Shown in pieces: positions 1-5,315 of a stretch of 5,616 bases of DNA. The stretch is from the NCBI GenBank assembly GCA_003456095.1, contig DMPF01000013.1:1-5616 (forward strand). The letters are read 5' to 3'. The notes under the pieces are model-generated. The model was not told the origin of the DNA, ran no database searches, and was given only the letters and a program-made list of their open reading frames with translations. The translations under genes and the position numbers were made by a program. This stretch comes from Bacillota bacterium (lineage in GTDB: Bacteria > Bacillota > Dethiobacteria > DTU022 > UBA8154). Numbering within the stretch: position 1 is the first letter of the stretch; every line of letters begins with the position of its first letter.

Positions 1-213
1 GTTTATGCCTGCTGTACCCATCCTGTCTTATCGGGACCGGCCAAGGAGCATATTATTGCTTCGCCAATAAAAGAACTGGTGGTAACCAACACTATCCCCC
101 TGCGCAATTCCCTTAAGCTTGACAACGCCGTGGTTCTCTCTGTTGCCCCCCTAATCGGCGATGCCATTGTGCGCATACATGAGGACCGCTCCGTGAGCGA
201 ACTGTTCGACTGA
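1..213 (+). CDS. prs: Ribose-phosphate pyrophosphokinase (PRPP synthetase), C-terminal part
   Basis: This is the 3' end of a gene that enters from the left edge: 70 codons in frame 1, then TGA at 211-213. The enzyme transfers pyrophosphate from ATP to ribose 5-phosphate to make PRPP, the precursor for purines, pyrimidines, NAD, histidine and tryptophan, in the cytosol. Visible family signatures are the opening [14 protein letters not shown], the segment [12 protein letters not shown], and the C-terminal block [26 protein letters not shown], whose final SVSxLF is typical of bacterial class I Prs. The ATP-binding part and the PRPP-binding loop lie upstream of the window, so catalytic residues cannot be checked. 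The gene ends 67 nt before pth, on the same strand, as in the Bacillus prs-pth cluster. Identification is firm; integrity of the missing part is unknown. Confidence 0.96.
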   Translation, partial: VYACCTHPVLSGPAKEHIIASPIKELVVTNTIPLRNSLKLDNAVVLSVAPLIGDAIVRIHEDRSVSELFD

Positions 214-225
214 CCAACGAGTGGA

Positions 226-253
226 GGTGACAGGGGACGGTTCTCTTGACACC
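226..253 (+). repeat. REP-like imperfect palindrome between prs and pth
   Basis: The 28-nt segment folds as a long hairpin: left arm GGTGACAGGGGA, loop CGGT, right arm TCTCTTGACACC. Eleven of the 12 arm positions pair (two as G-U), with a single A-A mismatch at the fifth position. A second TGACACC follows at 258-264, like a truncated extra arm. From memory, sequences of the form GGGGACGGTTCT flanked by GTGACA/TGACACC are dispersed repeats in many Firmicutes and deltaproteobacteria and resemble the REP elements moved by REP-associated tyrosine transposases (RAYT). No transposase is present here. No T-run follows, so it is not a standard terminator. Only one full copy is in the window, so its repeat status is inferred. 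Confidence 0.6.
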
Positions 254-267
254 TAACTGACACCCGG

Positions 268-276
268 GGAGGTGAC
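268..276 (+). promoter_or_regulatory. Shine-Dalgarno of pth (decides the start codon)
   Basis: GGAGGTGAC at 268-276 is a near-full complement of the 16S 3' end. It ends about 5-6 nt before GTG at 281 and overlaps an earlier in-frame GTG at 272. This favours 281 as the start. An identical GGAGGTGAC lies 45 nt upstream at 223-231. Confidence 0.8.
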
Positions 277-280
277 TATC

Positions 281-856
281 GTGTATCTTCTGATCGGCTT
301 GGGAAACCCGGGGGTTAAATACGCATTAACCAGACACAATATTGGTTTTCGCGTTATTGACGAACTGGCCCGCCAGTGCGGCGTTAGGCTGAAACAAGCT
401 GTGGGAGAGGCTCTGTCGGTCCAAACATTCCTGGCGGGACAAAAGGTTGTTCTGGCCTGTCCACAGACCTATATGAACCGCAGCGGGATAGCTGTAAAGG
501 TGCTGTTGCGCCACTATTCCCTGGATGCGACACAGCTCCTTGTATTTTATGACGATCTGGATCTGCCCCTCGGGCGTATGCGCTTGCGTCCCGCCGGCGG
601 CAGCGGCGGGCACCGGGGTATGGAATCTCTCATCGGCCTACTGGCCACGCAAAATTTTCCCCGCCTGCGTTTGGGCGTGGGGAGGGGGGATATGGCCGGG
701 GAAAAAGCGGTAGCAGACTATCTCCTTACCCCCTTCAGCGCGGCGGAAGAAGAGGTCGTCCATGACGCGGTGAGCCGGGCTGCCGCCGCGGCGGAACTTT
801 ACCTGCGTGAAGGCATGGAGGCGGCAATGAACCGCTGCAACCCTGCGCCTGACTGA
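281..856 (+). CDS. pth: Peptidyl-tRNA hydrolase
   Basis: A 191-residue protein, normal for bacterial Pth. It cleaves the ester bond of peptidyl-tRNAs that drop off ribosomes, freeing tRNA in the cytosol. Numbered from GTG 281: the N-terminal LLIGLGNPG with N9, TRHNIGF with the catalytic His H19, PQTYMNRSG with N66, and YDDLDLPLG with D91. These correspond to E. coli N10, H20, N68 and D93. The GGHRGM segment (110-114) has Arg112 where E. coli has Asn114. GTG 281 is chosen over in-frame GTG 272 because the Shine-Dalgarno overlaps 272, and because Pth proteins usually have only a few residues before the GLGNPG motif. The gene follows prs on the same strand and precedes mfd, as in Bacillus, where it is spoVC. 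Co-transcription with prs is likely: the 67-nt gap holds a hairpin but no clear terminator or promoter. Confidence 0.97.
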   Translation: MYLLIGLGNPGVKYALTRHNIGFRVIDELARQCGVRLKQAVGEALSVQTFLAGQKVVLACPQTYMNRSGIAVKVLLRHYSLDATQLLVFYDDLDLPLGRMRLRPAGGSGGHRGMESLIGLLATQNFPRLRLGVGRGDMAGEKAVADYLLTPFSAAEEEVVHDAVSRAAAAAELYLREGMEAAMNRCNPAPD

Positions 857-884
857 CGCCTAGCCCAGGCAGCCTGGCCGGCGT
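856..884 (+). other. GC-rich two-tier hairpin just after pth
   Basis: An outer stem ACGCC (856-860) pairs with GGCGT (880-884). An inner stem CCAGG (865-869) pairs with CCTGG (873-877) around a CAG loop. The structure begins at the last base of the pth stop codon. No T-tract follows, so it does not meet the usual definition of an intrinsic terminator. It could protect the 3' end of the prs-pth message or slow polymerase before mfd. Its role is unproven. Confidence 0.4.
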
Positions 885-1043
885 AAGCGCGGCAGGGTAA
901 CATCTGTAAATTCAGGTTAAAAGTTATGGTTGACGGCAAGCTTTTTTCCGGCCCCATATTGCCTGCCATAAATTTTTAACTGTATTTGTATTGTACGCTT
1001 AAACACTGCATCCGCATCGAGTATTCCTGAAAATATTGAGATA
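885..1043 (+). promoter_or_regulatory. AT-rich leader of mfd, weak promoter candidates only
   Basis: The pth-mfd gap holds no convincing gene; the best small reading frame, 926-979 (17 codons plus stop), lacks a good ribosome binding site. Candidate promoter pieces are weak. TTGACG at 930-935 has CATATT at 955-960, a 19-nt spacing. TTGCCT at 959-964 has TGTATT at 981-986, a 16-nt spacing with 4 of 6 matches in each box. The sharp rise in A+T relative to the flanking genes is compatible with a promoter for mfd. In Bacillus this interval contains fin; nothing resembling it is visible here. Confidence 0.2.
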
Positions 1044-1050
1044 GGGGAGG
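1044..1050 (+). promoter_or_regulatory. Shine-Dalgarno of mfd (supports the TTG start)
   Basis: GGGGAGG lies 10 nt before TTG at 1061. TTG 1061 is the first possible start in this frame after an in-frame TGA at 1037-1039, and no ATG or GTG lies between. The spacing is slightly long but workable. Confidence 0.75.
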
Positions 1051-1060
1051 TTTAACCCTT

Positions 1061-4000
1061 TTGTCCCATCCGTTACTGCAAAAATGGCAGAAAGACCCGG
1101 ACTTTCTTTACCTTTGCTGCGATAACGTACAGGAAAGGAGTGTCCAACTTGTCACCGGCCTGGAAGGCTCGCAGCGCAGTTTTTTTGTGGCTGCCCTTTA
1201 TCACCGTTCCACCGCTGCAGCACTGCTTCTGACTACGGATCAGGCCAGGGCGGAACGGCTTTACGAGGAGTTAAAAGGGCTGCTGCTTGAGGCGGAGGTC
1301 TGTATTTTCCCTCCCCGGGATTTTTTTTATGCCGAAGAGGTCTTAAGCCAGAGCAAAGAAATAAGCAAGCAGCGCCTTCAGGTGATGGAAAAGCTGGCTG
1401 CCGGGGAAAAAGTGCTGGTCGTCGCTCCCGTTGCCGCGCTGCTGGGACGGTTGATGCCGGCGGAACGCTGGAAAAAACAATCCCTTTTTCTGCGAAAAAG
1501 TGCCACCGTAGAGTGGAGATCCCTGCTGGCAAAATTGGTGGAGATGGGCTATGAACGCACGGAACTGACGGAAGGGGAGGGGTTTTTCAGTGTCCGCGGT
1601 GATATTATCGACATATTCCCCTTTCATATCCCCTGGCCGGTTCGCCTCTCCTTCAACGGCGAAGAGCTGGAGTTGCTGCGTTTTTATGATGCAGAAACAC
1701 AGCGCACACGGGAAGAGCTCCAGGAGATTCATATTTATCCTGCCCGGGAGGTCGTACTGGATGATGCCGCCGTCCGACTGGGAAGCCGTGCCCTCAGGTC
1801 GGAGTTGGATCTTACCATCAAGCAGTTGAAAAAAAAGAAACAGGGAGAAGCGGCAGACCGCCTGCGCACCCGCGTGGAAAACAAGCTGCTCAAACTGGAA
1901 AGCGGAGGCAGTTTCGACGGCCTCGAGCAATACCTGGGGTATTTTTACCCGGATGCGGCGGCGCTGACCGACTATCTGCCCCGCCAGGGATTGCTCTTTT
2001 GGGATGACCCTGATCAGGTGGAGCAAGAAGCGGCCTCACTGCTTGATGAATTGCGGGAATACCAGGCCGGGCTGCTGCTCCAGGGAGATATCCTGCCGGG
2101 ACAGATGCAGTGTTATACTGACCTGAAAGGCGTATTGGGCGGTACTTTTCTCCGCATTATCGCCATGAGCGTCTTCTCCCGCAACATTCCCTATCTTAAA
2201 GTTGCCGCTGTCTTCAACTTTCAAGCCCGCCCCAACCCCTCTTTTCTGGGCCGCCTGGATCTGCTGCAGGAGGAGCTACAGGGCTGGTGGTCTAATGGAT
2301 ATGCGGTCTTTCTGCTCTGCGAGGAGGAGGCGCGGGCAGCGGAGCTGCGGCGGATCCTCGGCGAACACGGTCTTCCCCTTTACAGCGGGAGTGGGGATAA
2401 TGATCGGTGGCCGCGGGAAGGGGGAACACCGTCGCGGACGGGCAGTGCTTCTGCCGTAAAAGGGCTGATCATGCTGAAAGGGCACCTCGAAAACGGATTT
2501 GTGATGCCCGCACTGAAACTAGCCGTGATGGTGGATCGGGAAATTCTTCCCGGTCGGCGCAAGAAAAAAAGATGGATACAGCCTGCGGAAAAGAAAAGTA
2601 CCCTGCTTGATTTCCAGGAACTGAAGGTTGGCGACCTGGTTGTGCATGACCAGCATGGCATCGGCCGCTATATGGGTATGCGCACCCTGGAAGTGGATGG
2701 TGTGACCCGGGATTTTTTTTATATCAAATATGCGGGCGAGGACAAACTTTATCTTCCGGTGGACCAGCTAGATTCCTTGCAGAAATATATAGGCGGAGAA
2801 GGCCACCCTCCCCGTGTCTATTCCTTAGGAGGGCAGGAATGGGCCCGGGTGAAAAACCGCGTGCGCGCTTCCGTACAGGAGCTGGCAAAGGATCTCCTTT
2901 CCCTTTACGCGGAGCGGGAGTCGGTGTCCGGCTATGCCTTTTCTCCCGATCATCCCTGGCAGGTCGAATTTGAGGACCGTTTTCCCTTTGAAGAGACACC
3001 AGACCAATTGCATACCATCATCGAAGTAAAAAAGGATATGGAACGGTCCCACCCCATGGATCGTCTTCTCTGCGGTGACGTGGGATACGGAAAAACGGAG
3101 GTGGCGTTGCGTGCTGCTTTTAAAGCGGTAATGGACGGGAAGCAGGTTGCCTTCCTCGTTCCTACCACTATTTTGGGACAGCAGCACTACAACAATTTTA
3201 AGGAACGCTTTCAAGGTTTTCCTGTGGAGATTGAGCTCTTAAGCCGTTTCCGCAGTGCCAAAGAACAAAAGGAGACGATCAAGCGCCTCTCCGCCGGTGT
3301 AACGGATATTGTGATTGGCACGCATCGCCTGCTTTCCGCCGATATCAAATTCAAAAACCTGGGCCTGCTTATCATTGACGAAGAACACCGTTTCGGCGTG
3401 CGTCACAAGGAGCGTTTGAAAATGCTGCGCCGGGAAATGGATGTATTGAGCATGACAGCCACCCCCATTCCACGGACCTTGCACATGGCCATCTCCGGGG
3501 CGCGGGATCTGAGCATCATCAATACCCCACCGGAGAACCGCTACCCGGTACAGACCTATGTGGTGGAATATGCGGACAGCCTGGTGCGGGAGGCGATTCA
3601 GCGGGAGCTGCACCGCAGGGGGCAGGTATATTTTGTCTACAACCGTGTGCAGACCATTAAGCGTTGGGCGCAAAAGTTAAAGGAGCTTGTGCCGGGGGCG
3701 CGTATCGGCGTGGGGCATGGTCAGATGGCGGAGCGGGCGTTGGAGAAGGTGATGGCGCGATTTCTCAGCAGGGAGTATGACATCCTTGTGAGCACCACCA
3801 TTGTGGAGGCGGGTCTGGATATTTCCAACGTAAACACAATGATCATCCACGACGCCGACTTCTTCGGCCTGGCTCAACTCTACCAGCTGCGGGGGCGGGT
3901 AGGCCGATCCAACCGTGTCGCCTACTGTTATCTTACCTACCGCCGGGATAAAGTGATGACGGAGGATGCAGGCAAGCGGCTGCAGGCAATTAAAGAGTTT

Positions 4001-4645
4001 ACCGAACTGGGCTCGGGATTTAAGATCGCCCTGCGGGATCTGGAAATTCGGGGAGCGGGCAATATCCTGGGGCCGGAACAGCACGGTTTTATGATTGCCA
4101 TCGGCTACGAGCTCTATTGCCGGCTGCTGGAGCAGGCCATCGAAACAATAAAAGGGAAAGGGGAAGCGCGGGAGAGAGAGTTTGCACCCCGCCTTGATCT
4201 CCAGGTTAATGCTTACCTGCCTTCCTCCTATGTGGCTAACCAGCAGCAGAAAATCGAGCTGTACCGCCGCATTGCCACCCTGGAAAGCAAAGAGGAGCTG
4301 CAAGAGATGGCCGTTGAGCTGAAAGACCGCTTTGGCCGCCTGCAACCCCCTGTGGAAAATCTTCTATTGGTCATGCGTCTTCGTCAGCTTGCCCGGGAGA
4401 AAGGGGTGGAGGCCGTTGAGCAGCAAAAAGAACAGACGCTGGTGCGCTTTGCCGTACACAAAAAATTTGACAGCGATCAACTCTGGAAGCTGGTAAACAG
4501 CAACCGCCGTTATCTCTCACTCCATGCCGGCAAGCAAGTTACCTTCAAGATTAAATTCCCTAAGCAGCCGGAAAAAGATTACCTGCAGTTTGTGATCAAA
4601 CTGCTGGAAAACGTGGCCGGCGGGGAACACTCTATTTTACAATAA
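1061..4645 (+). CDS. mfd: Transcription-repair coupling factor Mfd
   Basis: Complete, 1194 residues (family usually about 1150-1180). Mfd is a DNA translocase that pushes RNA polymerase off lesions and recruits UvrA for nucleotide excision repair. Domains in order: an N-terminal UvrB-like module (about 25-235) with a degenerate Walker A, GLEGSQRS, at 33-40, the UvrA-binding region, without ATPase function; a linker domain (about 330-495) ending in a basic stretch; a CarD-like RNA polymerase-interacting domain (about 530-590, VGDLVVHDQHGIGRY); then a RecG-type superfamily 2 motor. Motor motifs are Walker A GDVGYGKT (672-679), DEEH box (773-776), TATPIPRTL (799-807), motif V EAGLDIS (916-922) and QLRGRVGR (942-949). 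The TRG motif follows, with RGAGNILG and EQHG near 997-1009. The autoinhibitory TRCF C-terminal domain is about 1040-1150. The start is TTG. Sequence is closest to Bacillus/Clostridia Mfd. The 3' end overlaps a convergent usp gene by 14 nt, and no terminator for mfd is evident. Confidence 0.98.
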   Translation: MSHPLLQKWQKDPDFLYLCCDNVQERSVQLVTGLEGSQRSFFVAALYHRSTAAALLLTTDQARAERLYEELKGLLLEAEVCIFPPRDFFYAEEVLSQSKEISKQRLQVMEKLAAGEKVLVVAPVAALLGRLMPAERWKKQSLFLRKSATVEWRSLLAKLVEMGYERTELTEGEGFFSVRGDIIDIFPFHIPWPVRLSFNGEELELLRFYDAETQRTREELQEIHIYPAREVVLDDAAVRLGSRALRSELDLTIKQLKKKKQGEAADRLRTRVENKLLKLESGGSFDGLEQYLGYFYPDAAALTDYLPRQGLLFWDDPDQVEQEAASLLDELREYQAGLLLQGDILPGQMQCYTDLKGVLGGTFLRIIAMSVFSRNIPYLKVAAVFNFQARPNPSFLGRLDLLQEELQGWWSNGYAVFLLCEEEARAAELRRILGEHGLPLYSGSGDNDRWPREGGTPSRTGSASAVKGLIMLKGHLENGFVMPALKLAVMVDREILPGRRKKKRWIQPAEKKSTLLDFQELKVGDLVVHDQHGIGRYMGMRTLEVDGVTRDFFYIKYAGEDKLYLPVDQLDSLQKYIGGEGHPPRVYSLGGQEWARVKNRVRASVQELAKDLLSLYAERESVSGYAFSPDHPWQVEFEDRFPFEETPDQLHTIIEVKKDMERSHPMDRLLCGDVGYGKTEVALRAAFKAVMDGKQVAFLVPTTILGQQHYNNFKERFQGFPVEIELLSRFRSAKEQKETIKRLSAGVTDIVIGTHRLLSADIKFKNLGLLIIDEEHRFGVRHKERLKMLRREMDVLSMTATPIPRTLHMAISGARDLSIINTPPENRYPVQTYVVEYADSLVREAIQRELHRRGQVYFVYNRVQTIKRWAQKLKELVPGARIGVGHGQMAERALEKVMARFLSREYDILVSTTIVEAGLDISNVNTMIIHDADFFGLAQLYQLRGRVGRSNRVAYCYLTYRRDKVMTEDAGKRLQAIKEFTELGSGFKIALRDLEIRGAGNILGPEQHGFMIAIGYELYCRLLEQAIETIKGKGEAREREFAPRLDLQVNAYLPSSYVANQQQKIELYRRIATLESKEELQEMAVELKDRFGRLQPPVENLLLVMRLRQLAREKGVEAVEQQKEQTLVRFAVHKKFDSDQLWKLVNSNRRYLSLHAGKQVTFKIKFPKQPEKDYLQFVIKLLENVAGGEHSILQ
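4572..4607 (-). terminator. Candidate intrinsic terminator for the usp gene, inside mfd
   Basis: On the minus strand, 24 nt after the usp stop codon, an 8-bp stem GCAGTTTG / CAAACTGC closes a four-base ATCA loop. Two further C-G pairs extend it beyond a single mismatch. After the stem come TAATC and then five Ts (4576-4572). The T-run starts 5 nt late, which weakens the match. On the plus strand the hairpin is followed by AAAA rather than Ts, so it would act only on minus-strand transcripts. The whole structure lies within the last 75 nt of the mfd coding sequence. Confidence 0.45.
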
Positions 4646-5057
4646 AGATGTTTGGCTTGACACAGTGTACCACCCTGTTGCTGACGCTTCCCAAAAATAA
4701 CTCTGTGATCCCGCCCAAGCCACGGCTGCCCATAATCACCAGGTCGTAAATGCCTTTATTGGCTTCACTGCAAATTTCATTGGCAGGTTGGCCGCCGGCT
4801 AGTTTTGTGTTAACGGCAATCCCCTTTTCCCGGAAACGCTGCTCTGCCCGCGCTAGGATTTTTTTGGCGTTCTCTTCATAGCTTTTCCTTATTTGGCTAA
4901 TAATGTCAGCAGGAACGAAATAGCTGAAGCTTGGTGTTTCGTCCATAACGGTTATTACTGTTACCTCTGCTTTCAGGGATTCGGCCAGCATGATCGCCTC
5001 CGTAATTGCCTTTGCGGAATGTTCTGACCCGTCAGTGGCCACGAGAATTTTTTTCAA
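4632..5057 (-). CDS. Universal stress protein, UspA family, single domain
   Basis: A 141-residue protein, the standard length of a one-domain Usp. Such proteins are small cytosolic Rossmann-like nucleotide-binding dimers linked to stress survival, growth arrest or energy sensing; the precise role of this one cannot be read from sequence. It starts KKILVATDGSEHS with the conserved Asp at residue 9. It carries the ATP-binding signature G-2X-G-9X-G-S (G110, G113, G123, S124), so it is predicted to belong to the ATP-binding branch. It ends VKPNIFIVK. The start is TTG at 5057-5055, with AGGAGG 9 nt upstream; no in-frame ATG or GTG fits better. It is convergent to mfd, overlapping by 14 nt, and divergent from the ADP-ribosylglycohydrolase-like gene. 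A repeat and palindrome arrangement upstream may regulate it. Confidence 0.95.
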   Translation of the reverse strand: MKKILVATDGSEHSAKAITEAIMLAESLKAEVTVITVMDETPSFSYFVPADIISQIRKSYEENAKKILARAEQRFREKGIAVNTKLAGGQPANEICSEANKGIYDLVIMGSRGLGGITELFLGSVSNRVVHCVKPNIFIVK

Positions 5058-5066
5058 AATGTTTAT

Positions 5067-5072
5067 CCTCCT
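5067..5072 (-). promoter_or_regulatory. Shine-Dalgarno of the usp gene (supports the TTG start)
   Basis: AGGAGG on the minus strand, 9 nt before TTG at 5057-5055. No ATG or GTG lies in frame within reach, so this strong site is the main support for the TTG start. Confidence 0.8.
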
Positions 5073-5104
5073 GTCAAATTATTTCGTTAACGATGTGTCA
5101 AATT
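5072..5104 (-). promoter_or_regulatory. Probable promoter/operator region of the usp gene
   Basis: Two identical 9-bp direct repeats, plus-strand TGTCAAATT at 5072-5080 and 5096-5104, are 24 bp apart. They flank a perfect 10-bp palindrome, TCGTTAACGA, at 5084-5093. Read on the minus strand, the distal repeat gives a consensus -35, TTGACA (5101-5096). The best -10-like hexamer, AATAAT (5083-5078, 5 of 6 matches), is only 12 nt from it, which is too close for a normal sigma-A pair; the alternative -35 at the proper distance, TTAATT, is poor. The proximal repeat overlaps the Shine-Dalgarno. A regulator site is plausible, but the regulator is unknown. Confidence 0.35.
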
Positions 5105-5315
5105 AAGGTAAGCATAGAGCAGATCCGCATGGCTGTCAATACGTAAAAGCGGCATGGGGGCAATACCGTAAGCACGATAACAGGGAAATAGTCAGAGCGT
5201 GCGGGTTATAGGCAGGAATAAACCAATAAATGGCGAATGAAACTTTGTATCAGATTGAAGCAGCATTGGTACCACACTGATGGAAATGTGGACAGGAGGG
5301 CAGTTTCAGAAGTTA
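5105..5315. other. Divergent intergenic region before the ADP-ribosylglycohydrolase-like gene
   Basis: No gene, RNA gene or clear promoter is recognisable here. Visible items are a 16-codon reading frame at 5230-5280 whose TGA overlaps ATG at 5280, a weak 5-bp hairpin CCACA/TGTGG at 5272-5291, and AGGAGGG at 5294-5300. The last is a strong Shine-Dalgarno but lies 15 nt from the preferred ATG at 5316, longer than usual. Two in-frame upstream ATGs, at 5280 and 5286, precede it instead of following it. How the downstream gene is translated is therefore uncertain. Confidence 0.3.

Noticed and set aside
3..263. Minus-strand frame across the prs end and the hairpin
   Set aside because: Antisense to conserved prs codons and running through the REP-like repeat; no family resemblance.
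272..280. GTG at 272 as the start of pth
   Set aside because: It overlaps the Shine-Dalgarno, leaving no spacer; GTG 281 has correct spacing and gives the usual Pth N-terminus.
926..979. 17-codon reading frame between pth and mfd
   Set aside because: No good ribosome binding site, no recognisable product, and not similar to fin; too short to support.
1343..2026. Long minus-strand reading frame (227 codons) antisense to mfd
   Set aside because: It lies entirely inside the well-supported mfd gene, shows no recognisable family and no ribosome binding site that stands out. It is a compositional shadow.
3677..4345. Minus-strand reading frame (222 codons) antisense to the mfd motor region
   Set aside because: It mirrors strongly conserved helicase codons on the other strand and has no recognisable domain.
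4789..4805. Short hairpin plus TTTT on the plus strand as an mfd terminator
   Set aside because: Only about five base pairs including a G-U, with a short T-run, and roughly 145 nt past the mfd stop inside the usp coding sequence.
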